NCBI RefSeq assembly: GCF_013415105.1
Contig: NZ_JACCDF010000004.1
Location: 124,001 to 188,000, forward strand
Length of the DNA: 64,000 nucleotides
Reading direction: 5' to 3'
Source: Vreelandella salicampi
GTDB taxonomy: Bacteria > Pseudomonadota > Gammaproteobacteria > Pseudomonadales > Halomonadaceae
Made by a program: the position numbers and the translations under genes. The notes below the pieces were generated by a model that was not told the DNA's origin, did not search any database, and worked only from the letters and a program-made list of their open reading frames with translations. This document shows, piece by piece, positions 47,090 through 57,125 of this stretch (its first letter is position 1; every line of letters starts with the position of its first letter).

Positions 47090-48663
47090 GACTCACCCTC
47101 TAGTTCTGTGACCAATGCTTCCAGTTCACCTAGCGCAGCTTTCAGTTCTCCCATCGCCTCGCCCGCTAACACATTTGGCTCTGGTAGATTGGCAGCGTCC
47201 ACACTGTCACTATCTTTGAGCCAAGAGATATCCAACGAGTCGCCTTTGTGCTCGGCAATCCACTCGCGACTGAAGCAGCGCCAGCGGCTATGGATCATGC
47301 GTTCATCTACGCCTTGGTTCTCATCAGTGGCTTTGGTGGCTTCCGGCAGTTCGATCTTGTCAGAATGAAAGCTCCATTCACCCTCCTGGCGGTCGCTTTG
47401 GCCGATAGCGTTATTTCCGAAAACTGTCTCGAAGGGCTTTAAGTGCTGCTCGCCAAACGGTGTGCGCTTGCCAAAGCTGGGCATGTTGATGCGCAGATCG
47501 TAAACCCAGACGTTTTCGGTGCAGTTTTCTTCTTGGTGCTTATCCGTTGCGCTGCCTTTGGTGAAGAACAGAACGTTGGTTTTCACACCCTGGGCGTAGA
47601 AGATGCCAGTGGGCAGGCGCAGGATGGTGTGCAGGTTGCACTTGTGCATCAGGTCCCGGCGTACCTCGGTGCCTACGCCGGCTTCAAACAGCACGTTATC
47701 CGGCAGTACTACGGCGGCGCGGCCACCGGGTTTGAGATTGCGGTAGATGTGCTGCAGGAAGGCCAGCTGTTTGTTGCTGGTTTTATAGGTGAGGTCGTCG
47801 CGGGTGATGCTGGCGTCGCCACCTTTGCTGGTACCAAAGGGCGGATTGGCGAGAATAACGTCAGCCTTTTCCAGGCCCGCTCCGGTCTGACCAAGCGCGT
47901 TGCCCAAGTGCACTACGCCTTCATCGTCGCCTTCCATGCCGTGAAGCAGGCAGTTCATCAACGCTAGGCGACGGGTGCCGGGCACAAGTTCGATGCCGAC
48001 AAAAGCGCGGCTTTTTTGAAAGGCCTGCTGCTGGGCGTTTAGATCGAACAGGTCGTCGGTGTGATCCTTGATGTACTGATCCGCAGCGATGAGAAAGCCC
48101 GCCGTGCCCGCTGCCGGGTCCTGAACCTTCTCGCCGGGCTGGGGTTTCAGGCAGCGCACCATGGTGTTGATCAACTCGCGGGGCGTGAAATACTGGCCTG
48201 CGCCAGACTTGGTTTCATTAGCGTTCTTTTCTAGCAGGCCTTCGTAGAGATCCCCAAGGCCGTCGCTCTGAGCGCTAAACCAGTCGATCTGATCAAGCGC
48301 GACCACCATTTGTCGTAAGTGACTAGGCTCACTCAGGCGGGTTTGCGCATCGGCGTAAATGGCGCTAATTAGTGGGTCAGTGTGTACCAGTTTGCCGTTG
48401 GCGTCGCGGCCTGTGGATAAGCAAAACAGAATGCGCTTGTAATCATTGAGCAGGTTAACGCCGTCTTTACTGTTCAGGTCTGTCCAGCGGCAGCCTTCCG
48501 GCAGTGGGTGGTTCTTCAGGGTGCCGGCTTCGGTGTTTTCGTCGACCATTTTGATGAACAGCAGCAGCACCAGCTCGGTGACATAGTCCGAGTAATTGAT
48601 GCCGTCATCGCGCAGTACATCACACAGATTCCAGAGTTTTTGGACGATGTCGTTATTGGTCAT
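47086..48663 (-). CDS. hsdM: Type I restriction-modification methyltransferase subunit
   Basis: 525 residues. The N-terminal helical domain (MTNNDIVQKLWNLCDVLRDD) is followed by the N6-adenine methyltransferase domain with AGQYFTPRELINTMV, DPAAGTAGFLI and the catalytic NPPFGTSKGG. With HsdS it methylates host DNA, and it is required for restriction by HsdR. It lies 18 bases downstream of the fic gene and overlaps hsdS by four bases. Confidence 0.97.
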   Translation of the reverse strand: MTNNDIVQKLWNLCDVLRDDGINYSDYVTELVLLLFIKMVDENTEAGTLKNHPLPEGCRWTDLNSKDGVNLLNDYKRILFCLSTGRDANGKLVHTDPLISAIYADAQTRLSEPSHLRQMVVALDQIDWFSAQSDGLGDLYEGLLEKNANETKSGAGQYFTPRELINTMVRCLKPQPGEKVQDPAAGTAGFLIAADQYIKDHTDDLFDLNAQQQAFQKSRAFVGIELVPGTRRLALMNCLLHGMEGDDEGVVHLGNALGQTGAGLEKADVILANPPFGTSKGGDASITRDDLTYKTSNKQLAFLQHIYRNLKPGGRAAVVLPDNVLFEAGVGTEVRRDLMHKCNLHTILRLPTGIFYAQGVKTNVLFFTKGSATDKHQEENCTENVWVYDLRINMPSFGKRTPFGEQHLKPFETVFGNNAIGQSDRQEGEWSFHSDKIELPEATKATDENQGVDERMIHSRWRCFSREWIAEHKGDSLDISWLKDSDSVDAANLPEPNVLAGEAMGELKAALGELEALVTELEGES

Positions 48664-48681
48664 GGGTACTTCCGAGTAGTG

Positions 48682-49752
48682 TTAGGCGCGCTCAAGGAAT
48701 AGCGCCATCAGCGGTGTATTGATGTAGAAGTTGCTACGGCCGACCTTGGTTTTGTCCAGCAGGCCAATGCTGACCAGCTCATCCAGGTATTTGGTAGCGG
48801 TGATACGGCTGACGGCAAGATCCTCCATCACGAATTCGATTTTCGTATATGGGTGATTGAACAGGTTGTTCAGCAGTTCCTGCCGGTAAATTTTGGGGCA
48901 TTCATCACGCATCCGGTGTTTGGTATATTGCATCAACTCGCGGATTTGACCAATCAGGTCAATGGTTTGCTGAGCGGTCTGGCTGATACCTTCCAGCATA
49001 TAGAGCAGCCACGGCTCCCAGTTCCCGGTATCGCGCACTGCCTGTAATTGCCGGTAGTAATCGGCTTTGGTCTGGATCAGATAGCGGCTGAAGTACAGCA
49101 CGGGCAAGTCGAGCAGGTCTTGAGCGACCAGATACAGCATGTTGATGATACGCCCGGTCCGGCCGTTGCCATCATAGAACGGGTGAACACTTTCAAACTG
49201 ATGATGGATGATGGCCATTTTTACCAACGGGTCTGCATCGCACAGCTCGTCATCGTTGATGTAAGCCACCAGGTTGCTCATCAACGCTTCGATGTCCTGG
49301 GCGGACTGGGGCGGCTCATAGACGACCTCCCCAGTGGCCTGATTCTTCAATGCGGTCCCCGGTAGCTTCCGGAAACCGGCGTTGTTGTGTTCGAGCGTCT
49401 CCTGAATCAGGAGAATATCGTTAAGCCGGATCAGCCGCGACTGCCGAACGCTGCGGAACCCGGCTCGCAGGGCGGTTGCGTAATCCTGAACCTCTTTGGT
49501 TTGCGGTGAGACGCTGGCCGCGTCCGCCACGACAGCGCGATACAGATCATCCTGGGTAGTGATGATATTTTCGATTTCAGAGCTGTGCCGGGCTTCTTGC
49601 AAGGTCAGCGTGTTGATCAAGATTTCTTCATTGGGAATGGTCGCGGCTACGCCTTTCAGCTCTGCCAGGTAACGATGTGCCTCCGCCGCTTTTTTCAGCA
49701 CGGAGCGCGTTTCCCACTTTTCGATGTGTTCAAGGGGTAGCGTTGGCAGCAC
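48682..49752 (-). CDS. Fic-family AMP transferase with C-terminal HTH
   Basis: 356 residues. The Fic motif HPFYDGNGRTGR (H190 to R198) gives the catalytic His. The N-terminal domain contains SSEIEN (S57-N62), matching the inhibitory [S/T]xxxE[G/N] helix, so this is a class II self-inhibited Fic. The C-terminal 80 residues (MEDLAVSRITATKYLDELVS, IGLLDKTKVGRSNFYI) form a winged-helix. It should transfer AMP to a protein target once inhibition is relieved. Its place between hsdR and hsdM suggests a role tied to restriction, for example checking or killing the cell. Similar Fic genes occur in other type I RM loci. Confidence 0.93.
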   Translation of the reverse strand: MLPTLPLEHIEKWETRSVLKKAAEAHRYLAELKGVAATIPNEEILINTLTLQEARHSSEIENIITTQDDLYRAVVADAASVSPQTKEVQDYATALRAGFRSVRQSRLIRLNDILLIQETLEHNNAGFRKLPGTALKNQATGEVVYEPPQSAQDIEALMSNLVAYINDDELCDADPLVKMAIIHHQFESVHPFYDGNGRTGRIINMLYLVAQDLLDLPVLYFSRYLIQTKADYYRQLQAVRDTGNWEPWLLYMLEGISQTAQQTIDLIGQIRELMQYTKHRMRDECPKIYRQELLNNLFNHPYTKIEFVMEDLAVSRITATKYLDELVSIGLLDKTKVGRSNFYINTPLMALFLERA

Positions 49753-49813
49753 GGAGCGTCTCTTCTTATATCATGTATAGAAAAATAGAAAATCTATATA
49801 TATTGGGATAGAT

Positions 49814-49843
49814 ATGCAAAGGAAATGGCACTTTCCTTTGCAT
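49814..49843. repeat. 12-bp perfect inverted repeat upstream of fic
   Basis: ATGCAAAGGAAA (49814-49825) and TTTCCTTTGCAT (49832-49843) with a 6-base spacer, in an AT-rich gap between hsdR and fic. There is no U-run after it in the minus direction, so an operator is more likely than a terminator; the winged-helix of the Fic protein would be an obvious candidate to bind it. Confidence 0.6.
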
Positions 49844-49923
49844 GTGAAGCAGTAAATGTATAAATAACGGCAAAATCTAGCTATTTGCTAAGGCCAATCA
49901 GCCAGAGCCCCGACACCGCTCAT

Positions 49924-52900
49924 TTAAGCGCTCTGCTGCGGCCACATGGCATCGCCTAGCTCATCCAGCACGGTATCCAATTGGTCGCCCAGTATTTTAT
50001 CCAACTGCTTTGCACCACCTTGGAAGGCGGGTAGCTGGTTGACGGTTTCGCGGTCGATAATGATCTCATGGGTCAGTTGCTTAGCTAGGCGTTCTAGCCA
50101 CTTGCGCTGGGCCGATGTCCAATCGTGCTGGGTATAGATGCGGTCCATGGCTTCAGCGACGCGCTGCTCAAAGGGCTTTAGAGGCTCGCCCAGCGCAGCG
50201 CGGCGGATATGGCCAACGATACTGGCAGCAATGTCTTTATTGGTCTGGTTGCGCACGGCGGTTTGCAGATTGGCTTCCGAATAGCCGTGGTTATCCAGCA
50301 GCACTTTCACTTCCTTGAGTTGCTGGCGCGTAAGGTCGCGGGGCTTGTTGACGACCACTGCCAGGGCGGTCGATTGGTTAACCTGCTCTTTGATAAACGC
50401 GTTGAAGCTGTCCAGGTAATCCTCAGGCCGCTGGTGCACACCGTAGCTTTGGGTGGGCTCCTGGATGAGCTTGTCTTCATGGTGCGAAATCACGGGCATG
50501 TTGTCGCTGCCTGCCAGTGATTTCACTTGGCCAAGTTGATTAACCAGGCCGCTGTGCTGGGTGATGAATGCTGACGCTTCGCGCGGACCTAATTTCTGAA
50601 GGTGCTGGTGCAGATTTTTTGGCTCCACGCCCCACAGCTCTTGCAGTTCGTCCAGCTTGTCTTTCAGCGCCGGCCGGCTTTCGGCTTTGTTGTCGGCTTT
50701 GCGCAGTACACGCATGACCTTCTGACTCAGTTGGCTAAGCACTACATCAGCTTGGCTTTCGCCCAGCTGTTCGCCAGGGCTATTCAGCGCTGCTTCTAGA
50801 TGGTCCTCGTCGGTCAGCTCGTCGACCAGTTGCTCCAAGGTGATATTAGGGTCTCTCACCAGGGGCTTCATGGTGTTGACCTCGGCAAGGGCGGCGTAGA
50901 TATCGACCGGGTCATAAATACGGAACACGGTTTTGCCGATTTCGTCACAGCGACGGGTGGCGCGGCCAATCATTTGCTCATACAGAATGCGCGAGCGCAC
51001 CCGCCGCATAAACACTAAGTGACAGATCTTGGGTACATCGATACCGGTCGTCAGCAGGTCGACGGTGACGGCAATACTGGGATAACGCTCGTTCTTGAAA
51101 CGACGAATCAGCTGATCGACTTTGTCACTTTTGCCGGTAATCTTGGCAACGGCGGCTTCGTTATAGCTGCCGTTATAGAGCTCTTTAAAGGCATCATCCA
51201 GAAGGCGCTTGACCATATCAGCGTGCAGATCAGTCGCGCAGAAAATCAGCGCTTTTTCGTCGTCGAAGGGGTCTAGTTCCTGCGCCAGCTGTTCGCAGAT
51301 AACCCGATTAAAATTCTCATTGATCACTCGACGGTTGAAGGCCTCAACCTCGAAGCTCAGTTCGTCTTCGAGTTCCGTGGTATCCACCTCGCCGGTCTGG
51401 GTGTTAATCACCTCGACTGGCTTACCTTTCTCAAACTGGATGCCGTTCTTGGTCAGCAGGGTTTCGTAGCGAATGGGTGGTTCGTGGTCGATCAGCCAGT
51501 CATCCGCGACGGCTTCTCTGTACGAGTAGGTGTAGACAGGTTTGCCAAAAATATCACTGGTGTGTCTGGCCGGGGTGGCCGTCAGGCCGATTTTGATGGC
51601 ATCGAAGTAGTCCAGCACTCGCCGGTAACTGGAGATGTATTGACTGGCATCCCGCGTCGCCAGCTCACCTTCGGTCATTTCCTGATCCAGTGTATAGCCC
51701 CGGTGGGCTTCGTCGATAATGATGCAATCAAACTGGTCAATGGGCGGCGGCTGATCGCTCATAAAGATGCGCTTCACCATGGCCTGAACGGTGGCGACCT
51801 GCACGCGGGTTTCGGCTTCAGCGGCCATATCGCCCAGTTCAGCGACATTATAAATCTTACTCAGGGTCTGGTTCTGCTCCAGAGGCGCTTCGTTAAAAGC
51901 GTCGATGGCCTGCTGCCCAAGGGCGGTGCGGTCTACAAGAAATAAAATGCGATGGTAGCGTTCGGTTTTCAGGAAGCGGTACATCAGGCCAATGATGGTA
52001 CGGGTTTTACCCGTGCCAGTTGCCATGGCAAGCAATACGGAGCGGACGTTTCGTGACAGGGCATTTTCAGTCGCCGCAATAGCCTTCTGTTGATAGTCAC
52101 GCAGTTTCAGATAACCGAAGGGTTCGTTCTTAAGCAGCTTTTCTGCGTTTTCTTTATCGCGCTCCAGTAAGTCCAGCAAACCACCCGGGGTATGAAAACG
52201 TGACAGTGCGCGTCGGGTGTTACTGGGGTCCCGCACATCCCGAAACCAGGTGCCCGATTGTTCGGCCAGCTGGGGGACATAAGGTCGACCGTTACAGGAA
52301 TAGACGAAAGGCACCATATAGTGGCCTTCGTCATCAGCAGGCCAGGCAATGGTGCGACCAGTAAGCTCCCAGGCACCTACCAGAGGGGCCTCGACGCGGA
52401 CCCCTTTACTGTAACGTTCGGACTGATCAATTTTGCCCGCCACGTTGGTGTTTTCTTTCTTGGCTTCTACCACCGCGATGGGCGCAAGGCCCACAAACAA
52501 TACGTAATCGGCTCGACCTTTTTTGCCGTTATGATTGGTGGGCCATTCGGCAATCGCGCGGTAAGTCCCTTTCTCTGGCCTTGCGCCCTTCTGGTAGGTG
52601 ATTTCCTGGCTGTCTGCTTCCCAGCCGGCTTCATGCAATTGCTGGTCAATGAGAATGCGGGTGAGTTCTTCGTTCAGTACCAGGGTATCGGTGGCGGCTT
52701 TGGTTTGCTTGGCCACTTTCTGGCGCTGCTGATTAACGGTTTGTTCGCCTTGCTGCGTGAGCTGCTTTTGCAGAGCTTTGATTTTATTTTCGTAGGCAGC
52801 TTGCTGTTGCGCCAGCGCTTCTTCGTGCTGGCGGGCTTGTTTCTCTAGCGCCCGAGCTTCTTCATCCATGGCGACGGCCAGGGCTTCGTATTCAGCCTTT

Positions 52901-53481
52901 TCTTTCTCAACCAGTTGGCTGAGTTGCTGGCTGCTGTTTAGCTCTACGTTCGCGTTTTGCAGATCATGGCGCAGTTTTTCGATACCTGACTGCAACTGGC
53001 GTAGTTGGGCGCTGGGATCTTCCGGTGGCACGAACGGCCCCGGTTTGAATCCGGACCCTGCATTGCCAAAGGAGCGGTGGAACCAAATCGCTAACTCTCT
53101 GGCCAATTTCAATCCATCCATGGCTTCTTTATGGCGAGTGCGAAATTGGTGGGTAGCCCGGTTCCCTTCGATCCGCAGGGTATGAAAAAGCTCTCGTACC
53201 TGGGATTCAAGCCGCAGCTCGCGATTTAGCCGATAAAGAAGGTCGGCTTGGCTCGTTTGCTCATCGAAATCGATACCTGACAGCGCGGCCATGTGCTGAG
53301 CAAGCGCCTCGCCCAGTTGGCGCAGCTTGATCAACGTGGTGTTAGGGTCGCTGGCGAATGCCCCCTCGGCAGCTGAAGCCAGCTGCACAAATAGCGCGTC
53401 ATGCTCGGCCAGGAAACCGAAATTTGCTGATGCTTGGTCGCTGACTCGCACAGATGGCTCCACTTCGTATGCACTTGGCAT
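49924..53481 (-). CDS. hsdR: Type I restriction endonuclease subunit R (DUF4145-type N-terminus)
   Basis: 1185 residues. An N-terminal DUF4145-like helical domain (about 1-140) and a coiled coil (about 160-260) precede the nuclease core, D325 in GRADYVLFV and E339-K341 in AVVEAKKEN. The SF2 motor has Walker A ATGTGKT (487-493), DEAHRGY, TATPAR, and RxxIGRATRRCDE. HsdR cuts unmodified DNA after translocation. First gene of the operon hsdR, fic, hsdM, hsdS, nuclease, hypothetical. Confidence 0.96.
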   Translation of the reverse strand: MPSAYEVEPSVRVSDQASANFGFLAEHDALFVQLASAAEGAFASDPNTTLIKLRQLGEALAQHMAALSGIDFDEQTSQADLLYRLNRELRLESQVRELFHTLRIEGNRATHQFRTRHKEAMDGLKLARELAIWFHRSFGNAGSGFKPGPFVPPEDPSAQLRQLQSGIEKLRHDLQNANVELNSSQQLSQLVEKEKAEYEALAVAMDEEARALEKQARQHEEALAQQQAAYENKIKALQKQLTQQGEQTVNQQRQKVAKQTKAATDTLVLNEELTRILIDQQLHEAGWEADSQEITYQKGARPEKGTYRAIAEWPTNHNGKKGRADYVLFVGLAPIAVVEAKKENTNVAGKIDQSERYSKGVRVEAPLVGAWELTGRTIAWPADDEGHYMVPFVYSCNGRPYVPQLAEQSGTWFRDVRDPSNTRRALSRFHTPGGLLDLLERDKENAEKLLKNEPFGYLKLRDYQQKAIAATENALSRNVRSVLLAMATGTGKTRTIIGLMYRFLKTERYHRILFLVDRTALGQQAIDAFNEAPLEQNQTLSKIYNVAELGDMAAEAETRVQVATVQAMVKRIFMSDQPPPIDQFDCIIIDEAHRGYTLDQEMTEGELATRDASQYISSYRRVLDYFDAIKIGLTATPARHTSDIFGKPVYTYSYREAVADDWLIDHEPPIRYETLLTKNGIQFEKGKPVEVINTQTGEVDTTELEDELSFEVEAFNRRVINENFNRVICEQLAQELDPFDDEKALIFCATDLHADMVKRLLDDAFKELYNGSYNEAAVAKITGKSDKVDQLIRRFKNERYPSIAVTVDLLTTGIDVPKICHLVFMRRVRSRILYEQMIGRATRRCDEIGKTVFRIYDPVDIYAALAEVNTMKPLVRDPNITLEQLVDELTDEDHLEAALNSPGEQLGESQADVVLSQLSQKVMRVLRKADNKAESRPALKDKLDELQELWGVEPKNLHQHLQKLGPREASAFITQHSGLVNQLGQVKSLAGSDNMPVISHHEDKLIQEPTQSYGVHQRPEDYLDSFNAFIKEQVNQSTALAVVVNKPRDLTRQQLKEVKVLLDNHGYSEANLQTAVRNQTNKDIAASIVGHIRRAALGEPLKPFEQRVAEAMDRIYTQHDWTSAQRKWLERLAKQLTHEIIIDRETVNQLPAFQGGAKQLDKILGDQLDTVLDELGDAMWPQQSA

Positions 53482-53586
53482 TCATTACGGAAGGCTCGGC
53501 CTTCAGCCTTCTGTTGCTAATCAATGGACTTTATCAGGGTAGCGCGAAATGATCAGCCCTAATGCGACTGAAGGGACGAGCCTATC

Positions 53587-54702
53587 GCGCTTTGAACTGC
53601 AGAGTGGCAAGCCTGAAAGAAGAGAGCTCTGTTTCCTGAATTCAAGTATTAAGCGCAACACCTGCGGTTTTTAGCACTCCTGAGTGCTCTCCCAAAAATA
53701 CCTGTACCGGTGTTCCGTAGCCGAGCCGCTTTCGAGGCCGCTCGTTTAACTTATTGACGACTCGTCGCACCTCGGTATCCGTTACCTGTTGGAAGTACGT
53801 TTCCTTAGGAAAGTAATCCCGTATCAGGCCATTAGTGTTTTCGTTACTCCCGAGCCGTCCAGACAGTAAGGATCACAGAAGTACGTCGATGCGGACACCT
53901 TCTTAGCCACGGTTTCATGGCCAGCGAACGCCGAGCCATTGTCCAGCGTTATAGTCAGCACAGCGCCATGACGACGCTTCAGCAACCGGATCATGGCTTT
54001 CTGGGTTAATTTCGCTGAGCCCCATGGGCAAGCGCGCTGCCAGAAGGTAGCCACTGCGTCACTCGACTAACGTGACCCAGCCCGATTGCTTGAGGCCCTG
54101 GATGACGGTATCCCCCTCCCAATGTCAGATGGTGAGCCGGTCATCGACCTCAACAGGGCGGTGTTCGATGCCCACACGGTTAGGGATTTTGCCGAGGCCT
54201 GCACTCTTGGCGTGAGCACGATGCTTGCTGCGCCGCTTAGGTTGACGAAGAGATCACCACCGCGCGCCTTGTCATTCCAGACCAAGGAATAGCTCCACAG
54301 GTGACTGACTCCTATGCCGACGCACGGCGCCATGAAACCGCTAATTTGATCTAGACTCCACTCCTCCCGCAGCTGCTTGGCGACGATGTTGATCATGCTG
54401 GGTAGGCGCTTCGTCCACTTCCAGGCGGTACGCCGGCGGTCGTTGCTAAGGCGCTGAGCTAGCTCAGGCTCATAACCGTCATCAGCCGCGTTACGACGCA
54501 ACTCGCGACTGATCGTGCTGTTATGAATGCCAAGATCCCTGGCGACCTGTCGCTGGCTCATACCTAGCCCAATATAAGCGTAAATCTGGTATCGTTGGTC
54601 TGGGACAGTTGTCGGTATCCCATGCTCTGCTTCACTTTGATCGGTAAAGCAGGGAGGGTACCGGCGCTGGCTCTCCTGTTTCTACCGGGTGGTTCAAAGT
54701 GC
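53587..54702. mobile_element. Degenerate IS30-family insertion sequence
   Basis: An element of about 1.1 kb carrying a broken IS30 transposase. Its ends are proposed from an imperfect inverted repeat, GCGCTTTGAAC (53587-53597) and GTTCAAAGTGC (54692-54702), one mismatch. It sits between hsdR and the IetAS genes. Direct repeats of a target site are not evident, which fits an old insertion. Confidence 0.65.
53642..54623 (-). pseudogene. IS30-family transposase, frameshifted
   Basis: The N-terminal HTH is clear (MSQRQVARDLGIHNSTISRE), and the reading frame then shifts several times. Pieces in other frames include LTITLDNGSAFAGHE (DDE region) and, near the end, VRRVVNKLNERPRKRLGYGT with PVQVFLGEHSG before TGA at 53642. 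The start at 54623 is also in a different frame from the HTH. It cannot make a working enzyme. Confidence 0.88.
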
Positions 54703-54917
54703 TGCGGTTATTCTATTAATCCAGGGCTGAAGCCGTTCGATACTAATAAAGTGAAAACGGACTGAACCTGCATAAGCTGGATCAATTAGATAGTATTGCA
54801 CGGCATCTATGGGGTTATGTAGTGTGGGGACTCATGGCGACAAAAAAGACAGGAAAGCAAGATTATCTTAAATTAATGAAAATGCCGCCCCAAGAGGCAG
54901 CATAGATCACTCATTGC

Positions 54918-57122
54918 TCATTGACTTCCCAGAGATATGTCCAAGGGAATATTAACTGGCGAGAGCACCGAATAACGCTGCCTAATTTTATTATATATAT
55001 CGGTCACACCCTCAGCTTTGACAGTAATCACTAAAGCGTAACCAACGTCCGGCGCCGACTGGTAATGAACATTTCTGCTTTCTTCCCTAGAAAAATATTC
55101 AATATCAAATACTGGGTCTACCAACTGCCCAGGGACAGTGAATTTTTTATTCCTATGGACACAGGTTTCCCATTTATGTGCACCATCTCTATGTTCTCGC
55201 TCAGAGCGATAATATTGTGAACCTATACCGAAGAAATCGCTGGTATCTTCCTCCAAAACACCTACTCTTGGTCTAAAGACAACACCAATCCCTGACCGCG
55301 TGTAGTTTAGTGAATGTTCAGGGTCAGTATGTGCCTGGATGCAGAATGTTGCTTTAATTTCCACTGCGCCGGTCAACACCTCGTTTGGCATAGGGATCGG
55401 GCATCGAAGATATTCCCCCTTAACCAAATTACCTTGAAATATTACGGTTGCACTTTCGTCATCACACTCTAAAACCTTAAGAGGATCTTCCTTAAACCTC
55501 CCCCAGCCCACCTCTTTTCTCATAGTGCTTTTTTTAGGATCGGCTGTATGAACCAGCAGAGATTTAAGGGCATTAGAGCTCATATCGTAGTCGGTAAGAG
55601 AAGCAATACCAGCTGCTGTCCTTAAGACCATTGGCGCGGAATAACTAGTCCCACAAACTGCATTAATACTTGCCGTCATGGGGTTAAAAACCAAAAATGG
55701 CTCTGCTTCACTACCACCGAAAGCAAGACCGTCTGGCTTTATATAGCCTGGACTTCTTCCAGGGCCCATGCAGCTATAAGGAGCTCGTGACCATTTACTC
55801 CCACTTCTATCAGAAGAACCTATCGAAAGCGCATTAACCATATCACCAGGAGGCTGTATTCTATCCGCACCTTCCACATCTCCATCATTACCTACTGCAA
55901 CAGTTGCAAAAATCCCATGCCTAGAACAAAGCTGATCTAATACTGCTGTCCACGCATGCACTTCATCGTCATAGATAGGCATCCTCGGCCCAAGGCTTAG
56001 ATTGACAAAGCGGTAATCACCATACTCTAACTCAGATTTTATCTTTAAGAGAACATCGTAAAGATCGGGGTCTCTCCCACTGTCCTTAGCAAGAACTCTA
56101 AAGTGATCTACTTTAGTATATGGTTGCCCTAATACTCTACTATCATCCACCCTCCCAAAAAGATAAGTCGAAGTCACCTCGTTTCCGTGGAGCAAAAAGT
56201 TTCCATAAGTCGTATCTGTATCATCCCAAACATATTCATCTGCCCATTGGCTAAGGTCGCTGGTACCCAGACCACCATCAAATATCGCTGCAACAACATC
56301 TTCATTTAATGCGGGTTCTTCCGGCAAAGACAATGACTCCGACAAGTTATTCCGCATTACTTCAGGCACCGCTGAGCGAAGTGGAGGCATAACTCTTGCT
56401 ACACGAACAAATGCATGCAGAATCACACAGCTCATTACTTTTGGAGTCGCCCATACAGGAAGAAACGTAAGCTTACCAACCTGTATCATCTTTTTAACTT
56501 GTGGATCTCCACCACAATTTTTAGTATACTTTACAAAAGAATCAATGATGTCTTTTTCATCAGGCCCCGCATGGAGTACGATTTCGTACTGCTTCGGATT
56601 CTCATCATCATAATTAGAAAGTTCGCCTTTAAAACAGCTTCTGCTATCAATCCAAGATATTTCTTCTATTTCTCTAAGTTCGGATTGCTGCTTTTTATTT
56701 GCCCTCCCATCCTCAATCATAGTCCGCAACCGCCGTAAGCTACCGACACTCCCGGCGACGAATATAGAAGCGCTTACCAAATCTTTTTCCTCATCACGCT
56801 TCCGAGTAACTTTTCTTGGACGAAGGCAAACTTCCTTACTGCCAACATCTCGCAATCCAGCAGCATCAAAAATATTTACAGGGTAATAAGACTTAGCAAG
56901 GAATGCGGGATGAAGAATTAATTCAAAAACCCCTTCTCCACGGGGCTTAGCTTCAGCAGGCAAGGAATCAAACTCTTTTTCAACAGAGCGAATTTGGCCA
57001 GGTAAAATTTCCTGTATTTCAGGAAAAGAATATGGATATTTTTTAGGTCCACCACCAGTGCTAAAGCCACGCTGGCTAGACAACAATTCCCCTTTACCTA
57101 ATAGCAAGTTCCTTTCAGCCAT
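54918..57122 (-). CDS. ietS: Subtilisin-like serine protease (IetS)
   Basis: 734 residues. The S8 triad is complete: Asp282 in AAIFDGGLG, His312 in LLHGNEVTS, Ser493 in GTSYSAPM, with oxyanion Asn412 in VAVGNDGD. There is no signal peptide, so it acts inside the cell. The N-terminal 270 residues carry no family I can name. With the AAA+ ATPase gene just upstream (3-base gap, same strand) this matches the IetAS pair, first described as a plasmid incompatibility toxin-antitoxin-like module and later shown to give phage defence. In it the protease is the toxic part, held by the ATPase. The GC is low compared with the core genome. Confidence 0.88.
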   Translation of the reverse strand: MAERNLLLGKGELLSSQRGFSTGGGPKKYPYSFPEIQEILPGQIRSVEKEFDSLPAEAKPRGEGVFELILHPAFLAKSYYPVNIFDAAGLRDVGSKEVCLRPRKVTRKRDEEKDLVSASIFVAGSVGSLRRLRTMIEDGRANKKQQSELREIEEISWIDSRSCFKGELSNYDDENPKQYEIVLHAGPDEKDIIDSFVKYTKNCGGDPQVKKMIQVGKLTFLPVWATPKVMSCVILHAFVRVARVMPPLRSAVPEVMRNNLSESLSLPEEPALNEDVVAAIFDGGLGTSDLSQWADEYVWDDTDTTYGNFLLHGNEVTSTYLFGRVDDSRVLGQPYTKVDHFRVLAKDSGRDPDLYDVLLKIKSELEYGDYRFVNLSLGPRMPIYDDEVHAWTAVLDQLCSRHGIFATVAVGNDGDVEGADRIQPPGDMVNALSIGSSDRSGSKWSRAPYSCMGPGRSPGYIKPDGLAFGGSEAEPFLVFNPMTASINAVCGTSYSAPMVLRTAAGIASLTDYDMSSNALKSLLVHTADPKKSTMRKEVGWGRFKEDPLKVLECDDESATVIFQGNLVKGEYLRCPIPMPNEVLTGAVEIKATFCIQAHTDPEHSLNYTRSGIGVVFRPRVGVLEEDTSDFFGIGSQYYRSEREHRDGAHKWETCVHRNKKFTVPGQLVDPVFDIEYFSREESRNVHYQSAPDVGYALVITVKAEGVTDIYNKIRQRYSVLSPVNIPLDISLGSQ

Positions 57123-57125
57123 AAT

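Noticed and set aside
54836..54907. 23-codon frame (MATKKTGKQDYLKLMK and short tail) between the IS30 element and ietS
   Set aside because: Too short, no ribosome binding site and no similarity; the 215-base gap shows nothing else convincing.
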